A stretch of DNA of 64,000 bases from Sophora flavescens (lineage: Eukaryota; Streptophyta; Magnoliopsida; Fabales; Fabaceae), in the NCBI GenBank assembly GCA_030762895.1, contig CM061070.1, forward strand, positions 34,933,652 to 34,997,651, in the 5' to 3' direction. The stretch's first letter is position 1. Each line of letters opens with the position of its first letter. The position numbers and the translations under genes were made by a program. A model generated the notes under the pieces. The model was not told the origin of the DNA. It made no database searches and saw only the letters and a list, made by a program, of their open reading frames with translations. Of this stretch, positions 47,007 to 57,458 are shown one piece after another.

Positions 47007-49466
47007 ATGGGAGACCAAAGGACTTTGAGGCAGCTTGCTGCCCCGATGTGAATTACAATGGTTTGTGCATTGCTTATCCCGGTCTTGACACTCCTTTTGA
47101 GTTAAAATATGGGCTAATCCATTTGTTGCCAAGATTTAATGGTCTTGCGGTGAAGATCCACACAAGCACCTCAAGGAATTCCAAGTCGTCTCCGCTCCAC
47201 AACTTTGAGGCCGGAAGGAGTAATGGCGAGGATCATATCAAGTTGAAGGCTTTTCCATTCTCACTCCAGGGAGCTGCAAAAGATTGGCTATTATACCTTG
47301 CGCCGAATTCCATTACCACATGGAACGACTTGAAGAAGCTCTTCCTAGAGAAATATTTTCCTGCCTCCAGAGCCGCTGCAATTAGGAAAGAAATCTGTGG
47401 AATAAGGCAAGGAAATGAGTCGCTAGCCGAGTATTGGGAGAGGTTCAAGCAGTTGACATCTAGTTGCCCCCAGCATCAAATTTCTGAACAGCTCCTCATC
47501 CAATATTTTAATGAAGGATTGCAGCCGATGGATAGGAATATTTTGGATGCTGCTAGTGGGGGAGCATTGGTTGACAAGACTCCATCTGCTGCCAAGCAAC
47601 TCATTGAGAACATGTCATTAAATTCCCAGCAATTCACTACCAGAAGAAATTCTGTTGAGACTAGAGGTGTACATGAGGTCCGCACTTCCTCTTCCAGCCA
47701 TGACCGTGATGATAGAATTGACAGGCTCACTTCCTTGGTAGAGAAATTGGCAATGGATAGGGTTCAGCCTGCGGTGTTGTGTGGCATGTGCAGTTCTCCT
47801 GAGCACCCATATGAAGCATGCCCCATTTTGCAAGGAGGATCAATTACTGAATCACCTCAAGCCTTTGCAGTCCATCCGTATAATCAGGGCAATAACCGAG
47901 CAGTCTGACAGATTCCGGATCTTTCAACAAATAGGTACCATCCCAGCTGGAGTAATCATCCTAATCTGCGGTATGGGAACTCATCCCGACAACCGATGGC
48001 ACCTCGAGATCCTCCGGTGACCACTACTCGCACCGTCCGGACCTTGGTTGATGATATGTGCAAGCAAATAACTTCACAATTGAATGCAAAAATGACTACA
48101 ATTTTCCAGCAGCAAATGGGACAGTTCAGGCACAGATTCCGTGCCTCACGAGGCACAATTTCAGCAGAGAACGGATGCGAGTATTCAAGCATTGCATACA
48201 CAGATTGGACAGATGGCCATAGACATAAATAACATAAAGCAAGGTCAAAGAACAACCCACCTGCCCAAAGACAAAGTGATAAATCCTAATGCCTCCAACC
48301 CTAATGTGAGTGCCATATCTCTGAGATCTGGAAAGGTTGTTGAGGCCACTTATGGAAAGGATGCAGGAACTATGAAGGCTACTCCTGAGCCTAATGTTGA
48401 GGTTACTCATTAAACTGTGTTTGAAGTTGAAACTGAGAGAGTGTATAGACCACCCATTCCATTCCCACACAGAATTCAGAAAAATTTGAAGATTGGTGGT
48501 GAAAATAAGGAGAAGGAGATTCTTGATGTTTTAAGAAAGGTGGGTGTTAATATCCCTCTGTTGGATGTGATCAAGCAAGTGCCCAGATATGCCAAATTTC
48601 TGAAGGACCTATGCACCAACAAGAGGAAGATGAAGACTAATGAGAGGGTTGACTTGGGAAGAAATGTCTCAGCGCTTATCCAGTCTAAGCCAGAAAGAGT
48701 TGTTGCTTTCACCCCTACTCAGGCACTGCCACAGAAGTGCAAGGATCCAGGCACCTTCACTATCCCATGCACTATTGGGGACAAGAAGTTTGAAAACTGC
48801 ATGCTGGACTTGGGAGCATCTATCAATGTCATGCCTACCTCCATCTTTAACAAACTTGATCTTGGTCCTTTGAAGTATACAGGTATCACCATTCAGTTGG
48901 CCAACAGAACCAGTGCCCGCCCCATGGGAATGGTGGAAGATGTGCTAGTGCAAGTTGACGATCTGATCTTCCCAGCTGATTTCTACATCTTGGACATGGC
49001 AGGCGAGACACATTCCAGTAAATCACCAATCATCCTAGGCCGACCATTCATGAAGACAGCTAAGACTAACATTGATGTGGATGATGGGACCATGTCTATG
49101 AAGTTTGGGGATATAGTTGCAAAGTTTAACATATTTGATGCCATGAAACATCCAGTGGAAGAGCACTCTGTATTCCACATAGAGCTGATCTCTGAGACTA
49201 TTGAGGACACCCATGAGAACTTGTTTTCTAATTTTCCACTTAATTCTGGCTGTGATGATATTTTTTCTTGTCTTGATTGTACTAACGCTAACCATCGTGT
49301 GGTTTGTGCTGAGATTATTGCATGTTTAGCAGGTGATAAAATTGTCAGTGCAGTGGATGAGAACCATGAAGAGGATGAAGCAGCACCGGAGGCCCTCTCT
49401 ACCTCTTTGGCCTTAGACTGCAAGGAATGGGATCCAGGTGACAGCTCCCGCTTACACTGCACTTGA
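47007..49466 (+). pseudogene. Athila gag-protease gene, second unit (several frame breaks)
   Basis: It is homologous over its length to 41507-43963. The ATG at 47007 is followed by a one-base loss at about 47042 (GCCCCGATGTG for GCCCCTGATGTG). More small changes at 47145-47230 and 47895-48170 shift the frame, and a stop lies at 48411-48413. The protease half is open from 48417 to the TGA at 49464-49466, with CMLDLGASINVMP, IILGRPFMKTAKTNIDVDDG, CTNANHRVVCAEI and the end DCKEWDPGDSSRLHCT. Its C-terminal end is thus intact where the first unit is broken. Almost all the damage sits at CAG/CTG sites, so the real gene may be less broken than it looks. Confidence 0.85.
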
Positions 49467-50944
49467 TCAGGGAGTACTCTTTTCCTTTCCCTCACTATGA
49501 TCTTATAGTTCTGTTGTTCATTGGGGACAATGCATGTTTTAAGTGTGGGGGAGGGAACTAGTTGTAGTTTTTCTTTTCTTTGAATAAAGTTTTCTTTTCT
49601 TGGAATAAAGCTCCTGAATAATCTGAGAAGCTCAGGAGCATTTGTGTGTTAAGTTTTTAGTTGGCAAGTTTGTTAGATTTTGATTGATGTTGCACAGATT
49701 GCTTGCATGATTGATATGTGATGATTCCCCCCTAGGCTGAAAATTTTTTTTTGTTTTTTTGAAAATATGATCCCCATGTGATTGAAAACTGAACTTTGGG
49801 ATTTTGTTATGATGGCATAATGAATGATAAGTTTGGGGTGATAGGGAGCACACACTAGGGATAGAATCTCTTTCAAACAATTTGCATGAATGTCCAGGTG
49901 AGGTTTTGAGCCTCCAACATGTTTTAAACTGTGTGAAAATCGCTTTCAAGCTGCACTTCCCTGGATTTGATTGAATCTCTTTTTGGTTTGCATGATTATA
50001 TGTGTGTAGCAAATGATTTAAGCAGTTTCTTTGTAAATAGCTACTTGGCCTGAATAAACCAATTCCTAATGCATGTTCCCTAGTTAGCCCTTTTGAGCCT
50101 ATTAGCTTGTTAGTTCTTGATAACCTAATGTTATAAGCCCAAAAATCTGGAAAACCATGTTAGCCCGATCTTAGGATTAGGAGAGCATGTAATCTTAGAA
50201 TGGGTGCAAGAAACTAAGTTTGGGGTGGCTGCAAGGTGTAATATGTTGTTGGGATTGAGAAATAAAAAAATATATAGGAAAAAAAAATTGGAGCCAAAGG
50301 CTTGTTAAAGAAAAAGAATACAAAAATGCAAAAAAAAAAAAAAAAAAGTTGTAGCCACCCAGAAGTGTAAAGAAAAAAATAAAGAAAGGAACTTGAGTGA
50401 ATTTCAAAGTGTAAATTTAGTTCATGCTCTCTTAGTTCCTAGGGTCTTCAGCTTAGTTCCTTTTGTATATCCTACCCTTAGCCAGGCCCCCTTACAACCC
50501 ATAAAAGACCTTTTGATGTTGCTTGCATGTTTTCTGTGGGAGCCATTTTGAGATGAAAAGCAAATTTTTGGGAAGTGTTCTTGAAAAGTGAAACTGAGTG
50601 CAAGTTGTTAGCCTGACATAAACTGAGTGACTGAGTGAACAAATAATGCCCTTGTGAGGAAGGCAGTTGTTTGGATTTGGTGATCTCCCTCTTGTGTGTG
50701 ACTTAGATTCCCTTCTTAGATTTCTGATTGTTTTCATGATGAAATTCTCAAATGTTTGGAATAAATGAATGTGGGGATTGCTTTGTTTGAAAAGGGGGAA
50801 AACAATGAAGAAAAATGTTTTGATGAAGTTGCTTGAATTTGTGCAATGTTGATTGGATCTTTTAAGCTTGCCAGGTCTTGAGTCTTTCTGATTTTTGAGT
50901 CTTAGTTTGCTTGGGGACAAGCAAAGTTTAAGTTTGGGGTATTT
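49467..50944 (+). other. 3' untranslated region, second gag-pro unit
   Basis: Matches 43964-45441. No gene seen; A-rich tracts at 50265-50350. Confidence 0.8.
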
Positions 50945-52272
50945 TGATAAGCCTCTGGCTCATCTAGTTTTATAGCTAGTATGACCAGGGTTTTGTACAA
51001 ATTATATCGTATTTTCACCCAAATTAGATTAGATTGTCCTCAAGCAAGGTTTTGAGTCCCTAGAGTAGTTTTAAGTTAATTTGGCTAGTTTTGAGTCAAA
51101 ATAATACACTTATGGTTATTTCCTTATTTTCAGGTTAAGTAGAAGCTGAGAAAATAAAGAGCAGGGGATTCGCCCCGCGAACGATACGCTCGCCACGCGA
51201 CCCAGAAGCCTGACTGTTCCAAGAAATTGCTAAGTCTCTGGTTCGCCTCGCGAAGAAGGTCTCGCCCCGCGAGTCTTGCAAACCTGAAAAAGTCAGAGAC
51301 GATCACGGCTTGGCCGTGTTGAAGGTCATGGCCGTGGTAGTTTTGAAGTTGAAGAGTCTCGCCTCGCGAGCATCCATTCGCCTCGCGAGTCTGGAAGTCA
51401 GAGAGCATCACGGTTGGCCCCTGAAGGCCATAACGGGCATAAGGAGAAAACTCTTCAGATCCTCGCCTCGCGAACAACAATTCGCCTCGCGAGAATGCCA
51501 AAGGTTGCTGACTGTTCATGAAATTCGCCTCGCGAATGTGTGCTCGCCTCGCGAGCTAGCTAATTTCAGAATTTGTATAAAAGGCTGTTCTGAACAATTT
51601 GTAAAAACTTTTTGCTTCTCCAATTTTAGTTTTACGTTTTTCTCTGTGTAATTTCGTTTGTTATGGAGAACTAAGTTCTAGGATTAGTCTACTGTTTGAG
51701 GATCCTATATACTTGAGGTTTTGTAAATCCCTATTTTAATTGCTTTTCCCTTTTCAATACCATACTATGCAATTCTGTTTGTTATTTCAGGAGTGTGTAG
51801 TATTGTATTGATTTGTTTCAGTGATGTCATTTTCCTATACTTAATCGCGTTTGTTATTTCGCGTGTTCATTCATGTTCGTTTGTTCATGAGAGCTTAATC
51901 CCGTTTGTTATTTCGGGAATAGGAATTTGCATCCATAGTAGCAATTACGTTGTTAGTTAGTTATCAGAATCGAAAGGGGATTAGAATCTGCTTAGGGCTT
52001 GGGATTACATTAACCAAGGATAGTTGGGAATTCTTGACAGTGGATTAATCGTTGTTTGATAATTGATAATCTCTTTTCAACTGCCCTGTTTTTAATTGCT
52101 CTGTTTTGCTTGTTTCTTATTTGTACTCCAATCCAAACCCCCCCCCCCCAAAACTGATTTTTGTGAAAGGTAATATTCTCAGAGTCCTTGAGAGACGACA
52201 TCCGAGTTGTCGCACTAAACTACAGTTCTAAACCCGCTCGTCCTTTTTGGCGCGTGCGCGACAGCGCGACCA
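50945..52272 (+). repeat. Athila gag-pro element LTR F
   Basis: 1328 bp, ending GACAGCGCGACCA before the target copy GTTAC. Same features as LTR D; the C run near 52139 is longer. Confidence 0.93.
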
Positions 52273-52577
52273 GTTACCAAATAGCCTAACCACCATTCTT
52301 GTCCAAAATTCATAATGTGTTCCATGTGTCACAACTTAGAAAATACATTCATGATCCGAACCAGGTGATAGTACCCGACACGATTCAGTTAAAGGAAAAC
52401 CCGATGTTCGAGGTACAACCCCTTCGAGTTGAAGATCGGAGGGTGAAGTAGCTGAGAGGCAAGGAGATTCCTTTGGTTAAAGTCGTTTGGAGCGGGGCGA
52501 CTGAGGAGAGTGCTACATGGGAGCTTGAGAGCAAGATGATGGAGGCATACCCGCATCTCTTCGTTCAAGGTGAGTAG
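52273..52577 (+). pseudogene. Chromovirus integrase C-terminus with chromodomain-like tail
   Basis: The frame resumes from 39945 once the Athila dimer and one GTTAC are removed. It reads VFHVSQLRKYIHDPN, a variable linker, then LRGKEIPLVKVVWSG and ATWELESKMMEAYPHLF to the TAG at 52575-52577. Stops lie near 52283 and 52449. The VKVVW...ATWELE pattern is the chromodomain-like module that Tekay/Del-type integrases carry and that is thought to steer integration to heterochromatin. Confidence 0.85.
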
Positions 52578-52601
52578 AAATTTCAAGGACAAAATTTTTA
52601 T

Positions 52602-52613
52602 AAGGGGGTGGAA
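52602..52613 (+). other. Chromovirus polypurine tract
   Basis: AAGGGGGTGGAA lies directly before the 3' LTR start. The AAATTTTTATAAGGGGG context is usual for this lineage. Confidence 0.75.
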
Positions 52614-52614
52614 T

Positions 52615-54806
52615 TTTAACACCCCGTTTTCGTATAAGTGCTTTTGTGTATGCCTTGTTTGTTTAGGATGTTTAAAAAAGGGCTAAGTGAGGTTTTTAAG
52701 TTAAAAATCCCTTCTTGATGCACGAGCTTGACCGTGCTCATGTGTCAGCACGCCCGTTCTTGATGCACGTTTCTTGTGGCTGCCTGAGCCACAAGCACGA
52801 TCATGCTTAATAGGGAGCATGACCGTGCTCAGGTGTAAACTCATCTCGGTGACGGTAATGTAAGAACGATCGTTCTTAAGAGGAAGCACTGACGTGCTCG
52901 GTGCAGAGTCTATATATAGATTGCTAACAGTGAGGGTTACGAGTTAAACTATTTAAATTGGCACTTTAGGCAACCTTAAGTGTGACGACAACCTCTCTCA
53001 TTCTTCCCATTTGAAACCAATCATTGTTTGGTGTTCCGTTCGTAGTTGAGAGAGTACAATCACGTGTTAGTGCTAATTAGAAAAGGTAATGGTCTTCCCC
53101 TCTTATGTTTCCTTTTCTGTTTCATGAATTGGGAACTAGTTGGTTAACCTTTTTGTGTTGGCTAAGGCTTGCAAATGTTCGTCGAGCCGTTCGAGGGAAC
53201 CAGTTTAGGATCATCGTCATTTTATCGGGAATTCTTCATACCAGGTATGGGGAGAAGGAATAGCATGAGTATGTAGGATTGGGGGTAGCGTAAGACGAAG
53301 GGTTCCCATAACCCTTTGTGTTTGATAACATGATGTATGCCTATATGCCTATTTTCTATTTGATGTTATATTATTTATGATGATGTTGGCATGATTGTTA
53401 TTGATGATAATGTTGTTTGCCATAACATGTTGAATTGATGATGTATGAGTGTATTATCATAATGATGTTATCATGATGTTATTAGTTGATGAATGTATGT
53501 CTTCAACGTTATAATGTTAATGCATTAAAACTGTTAAATAATGTTAAAGGAGGTTGTTCCCCTTTATTCATAAATCTGAATAATAGTAATGAGAGTGAGG
53601 ATTATACCAAACGGTTTAGTTATGACCCCGGGGACTGATTTAAGAGTGATTTAGGACTTTAAAATTAGCTGAGATTAAAGGATTAATTCCCTTATTGTAA
53701 GACATTGATATTTAATCAATATTAATAAAATTGATTATTAATGGATTAGCAAAAGCCAATAGGTTTGAATCTATGAACAATCCCAAGAAATTGACAAAGG
53801 GTCTGTGACCCTTCTACCCAGATCAGTGGGGCGCAAACTTGAGTACGCCCGTGCTCCCATCCAAATCCCATGCCAGGGCAAGCATTTGAGCACGCCCGTG
53901 CTTAACAGGTAGCACGGTCGTGCTTTCCTGAAGATCCAGCACGTACGTGTTGAGGGTGAGCACGGGCTGACCAGAACAGAATGCAGAACAATGCAAAAAG
54001 CAAACCCCAAATGCCTTAAAAGACCTAATAAGGCACTCAACGAACTTAAAGACAAGAAGACAAGTGATAAGATGATGAACCTTGATAGCCTAGTGGCCAA
54101 GGGGGCCTTGATGCATGATGGTCAAGTTGGTAATCTCTAGTGCTTAATGGCTGGACTAGTGGATATGTAAGGTGCGTCGGCTATCCTAGGGGTCCACCCA
54201 TGGTAAGGTGAACTGCCCCGGCATTGGTGCTTATTGGCCAATGTGGATATGTAACTCCGAAGTTGACTTCCTAAGGTAGAATGGATCCAAGTGATAATGG
54301 AGTAGTGGACCAGAACTACATTGCATAGCATACACGTTGTATGATGATGATTGTTATGTCATATTGTTGTTGTTATAACATCCTTGATTTATGTATGCTC
54401 GTCTTGAGAACTGCTTCCTTGCCATTATATTCATATTCATGTTTCTTACTCCCTATCGCTTTGTTTTGTTTTGGCATGTATATTTTTGCAGAGGACAGCA
54501 AGCAGTCAGTTGAGGAGTGACTCTGAGGAGCCGAGACTCGTAGTTAGGATTTCCAGTTTTATGTTGATTTGTTAGTTTGTTTCAGTTGTATCCGAGGATG
54601 TTTTCCGGATTGGTTATACCAGCTCTGTAAGTGTCATCGGTGGTTGGGTTTGGTTTTATGTTAGGTTTTCTTTCGAGCCTTATTTTGCCGTGTTGTTACA
54701 ATGTGGTACCTTTTACCTTGGTTTTATTTTATGAAACAAATGAACGATTTTATTTTATATCTTTAAATTAAATGCTTCTCTATGTATGCGTGGTAGAGGG
54801 TGTCAT
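52615..54806 (+). repeat. Chromovirus 3' LTR
   Basis: About 2.19 kb, first bases TTTAACACCCCG (the TG is mutated to TT), ending GGGTGTCAT before AAGAG. It is shorter than the 5' LTR by a deletion near 54157, and it differs at many positions, so the insertion is old compared with the Athila dimer within it. Confidence 0.85.
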
Positions 54807-56727
54807 AAGAGAGACTCGTCATCCCATCAAGGGAAGCAGTAGCATGTGATTCCAACTCAATAGGATCACTCCCCCGTACTTCCAAAGATCTGTTAGCTAA
54901 CCCATCAGTCCTACTTGATGATGAAGCCATATTATGTGTTGGTTCAACAGGTACAGTGGAAGGCATCTCATTTTGTGGGGTAGGTGGCGAAAGTGTGGAG
55001 TCCAATGATGAAGTAGGGGTTACAAAATCCATGTCATAAACCACAGGATAAGTAGAATTGGTAGAGGTAGGAATAAAAGTAGAAGAATGACTATAGGGAA
55101 AGTGATTCTAATAGAACACAACATCCCGAGAGTTAAAGAATTCCCCAGTATCAATTTCATATAGTCTCCATCCCTTTTTTTCCATGAGGGTACCCAATAA
55201 AAATTCACTTCTGACTTTGAGTAGCAAACTTGTTGCGGTCACGAGGAATCTTGGAAGCAAAGCAAAGGCACCCAAAATTTTTAATGTCGTCATAGATGGG
55301 GTTGTGACAAAAAATGATGTGATATGGGGTTTTGCCTTGGAGAACAGAAGTAGGGGTACAGTTAATAAGGTAACTAGCCGTAAGAATACATTCACCCCAA
55401 AACTCAATAGGTAAATTAGCTTGAAACCGGAGTGCATGAGCTACATTAAGAATATGTCGGTGTTTCTGTCTAGCTCGCCCATTTTTTTGGGGGGTACCAA
55501 CACAAGATGTTTCAAACAAGATACCATGTGCAGCAAAATAATCTCCCAAGGATGTAAATTCGGTCCCATTATCACTTCGAATATGTTTCACCTTCTTATT
55601 GAATTGAGTTTAATCCATTGCACAAAAATTCTTAACAAGTTTTGCAACCTCTGTCTTATTAGCCATTAAGTGAATCCAAACCCCTCTAGAGTGGTCATCA
55701 ACAATAGTTAAGAAATAAGAGGCACCACATGAAGAGGGAACACTATACGGACCCCATACATCACAATGAATCAACTCAAACAATTCAACTGCATTGCTAG
55801 AACTAAGAGGAAATGATGCATGAGTTTGTTTGATTTTAAAACAAATATCACAAGGTTCATCTTTATTTCTACAACAATCAAGACTGCTAACACCAGGGAG
55901 AAGACCAATTATTTGGGGAGATAGATGTCCAAGACATCGATGTAACATTTGATAAGAATCTGTATCAGTTGCATAACATAGTCGAGCGCTTTTGGTGCCA
56001 TCGAGCAAAGCCAATAGACCCCATCCATCTCTTCACCCGTTCCAATCACCATCCTCGAAGTACGATCCTGTATCACACAAAGTTTGTCAGTTAATGTGAC
56101 TACACAATTTAAATATTTGATCAATTGAGAAAAAGAGATCAAATTACAGGTTAATCGAGGAACATATAAAACATGTTTAATTGTCATATTGGCACCAAGA
56201 GTTGCTGTCCCTTCTTGGACAACATTAGTATGTGTCCCATCAGGCAGCACAATAGGAGAAGGAAAAATATCTAAGACATCCACAAGCAAGTGTTTGTCTC
56301 CATTCATGTGATAAGATGCCCCTGTATCCAATATCCAAGGAGAAAAAGACTTACCCGTCAATATTTCATTGGAGGCAGAATTATTATTTAAAGATTTGAA
56401 CATATTTAAGATGGTACTCCATTGGTCATCTGTCAAAGTAGGACCAACAACACTTCTGTCTTGGGATGTCAAGATAGGCGAACCAGAGGAGGAGGGTGCT
56501 GCAAAGTGGGCAGCATTAGCAACACCAACAGGAGCTTTGCCACGACCACACCCTATGATAGAATCAGCGGCAACACCTTTGCCTTTCCCAGTGCACTTGC
56601 CATTCCCATGTCCAGTATTCCACCATTCTGGATAGCCAATAATTTTGAAGCAAGAAGTAACCACATGTCCTTGCCTCCAACAATTTGTGCAGACACCCTT
56701 CTCAGAACGTCCTCTAGTTCCACCATG
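54807..56727 (-). pseudogene. copia-2 gag zinc knuckle, protease and integrase
   Basis: From the right, CTNCWRQGHVVTSC is an intact CX2CX4HX4C knuckle, followed by WILDTGASYHMNGD (protease) and the linker to the integrase. A frameshift near 56010 leads to MLHRCLGHLSPQ..CDICFKIKQTHASF and ELIHCDVWGPY. A stop at 55610-55612 precedes HIRSDNGTEFTSL. The third catalytic position reads KNGRARQKHRHILN, with the expected Glu missing. A second frameshift near 55215 and a stop at 55108-55110 follow, then the linker (FVTPTSSLDS) to the AAGAG junction at 54807. The 5' end is cut by the CACTA element. Confidence 0.9.
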
Positions 56728-57212
56728 CACTAGTGCAGAAAAGGGATTCTACATCGGAGTTTACACATCGGTTTATTAGAAACCGATGTGTAAAACGAGG
56801 CGGTGGCATTTTTGAAATTAAAACCAAAGTATTACATATCGGTTTAGAGAATAACCGATGTGTAAAACGTTTCCACATCGGTTATTTCTAACCGATGTTT
56901 AAAATTAAAATTAAAAAAAAATTTAAAGTCATAATTTTTAACATTCAACATCGGTTCTATATGAACTGATGTGTAAAATAGTGATTAACCACATCGGTTT
57001 CTAATTAACCGGTGTATAAAATTATAAAGAAAAAAAAATAGAAATTAAAATTTTACTTTTACACATCGGTTTTTATTAACCGATGTATAAAATTAAAAAA
57101 AAAATTCAGAAGTTAAAAGTTTAATGTTTACACATCGATTTTACCATAACCGATGTGTATAAGATGGTTAACACATCGGTTTTTCTAATAACTGATGTGT
57201 AATATTCCTAAT
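56728..57212. repeat. CACTA terminal and subterminal inverted repeats
   Basis: After the CACTA end come about eight hairpins built from ACACATCGGTT and its complement AACCGATGTGT, spaced by 6-15 bases. Examples are 56763-56798, 56824-56860, 56871-56902, 57060-57090 and 57129-57162. Such arrays bind the regulatory transposon protein in En/Spm elements. Some units have single changes (ACTGATG, ACCGGTG). Confidence 0.92.
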
Positions 57213-57295
57213 TTTTCTCTTTCCCTCCTTGTGTTCCGCGCCCTCTCCCATTCTTCAGTTTCTGAACCCTAAAACACAAAACACTCCCTCCCTCT

Positions 57296-57458
57296 GCTAA
57301 CGCGCGGCTTCTTCCTTCACGCAATCAACTCGAAGTTCATCTCCTCCCTCATCTCCTCCTCGAAGTTCATCTCCTATGCTAACGCGCGGCTTCTTCCTTC
57401 ACGCAACCCCAGCTCGAAGTTCATCTCCTCCCTCATCTCCTCCTCGAAGTTCATCTCC
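57296..57458 (+). repeat. Two tandem copies of an 82-bp unit in the CACTA leader
   Basis: GCTAACGCGCGGCTTCTTCC starts at 57296 and 57378. Each unit itself contains CTCGAAGTTCATCTCC twice. Just upstream (57240-57290) is CT-rich sequence with GAACCCTAAAAC, as in plant 5' leaders. Confidence 0.88.

Larger units (their letters stand above)
39946..52272 (+). mobile_element. Athila-like gag-protease element without pol, tandem dimer with three LTRs
   Basis: The structure is LTR (39946-41271), internal (41272-45441), LTR (45442-46768), internal (46769-50944), LTR (50945-52272), all on the plus strand. A single perfect target duplication GTTAC (39941-39945 and 52273-52277) flanks the whole. LTRs start TGATAAGCCTCTGGCTC and end near GCGACCA. 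Each internal region has a tRNA-Asp-type primer site, a gag-protease gene, no RT, RNase H or integrase, and a 3' region like that of Athila-1. The gag-protease frame ends at a TGA followed by TCAGGGAG (second unit) or TCGGGAG (first unit), the position of the Athila-1 pol stop. That suggests pol was removed between the protease tail and the pol terminus. Confidence 0.92.
33603..54806 (+). mobile_element. Tekay/Del-like chromovirus (Ty3/gypsy), split by a tandem Athila derivative
   Basis: LTRs lie at 33603-36050 and 52615-54806, starting ATGTAACACCCCG or its mutated form. The target duplication AAGAG (33598-33602 and 54807-54811) is perfect if the LTR is read as ATG...CAT. The internal order is gag with zinc knuckle, protease, RT, RNase H, integrase and a chromodomain-like tail, followed by the purine tract TAAGGGGGTGGAA. 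The leader and primer site are deleted, so gag abuts the 5' LTR. The insert at 39946-52272 cuts the integrase C-terminus. Many stops and an RT active-site change show it is dead. The lineage is from the integrase tail and the ACACCCCG LTR start. Confidence 0.88.
32337..56727 (-). mobile_element. Ty1/copia retrotransposon (copia-2), oldest layer, split by three insertions
   Basis: The minus-strand order is gag zinc knuckle, protease and integrase (56727-54807), then RT (33597-32337). It is cut by the chromovirus (33603-54806), by the Sirevirus on its left and by the CACTA element on its right. With the chromovirus and one AAGAG copy removed, the coding frame joins without loss. Neither LTR is in view. 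The coding frame has several stops and shifts. Confidence 0.88.
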
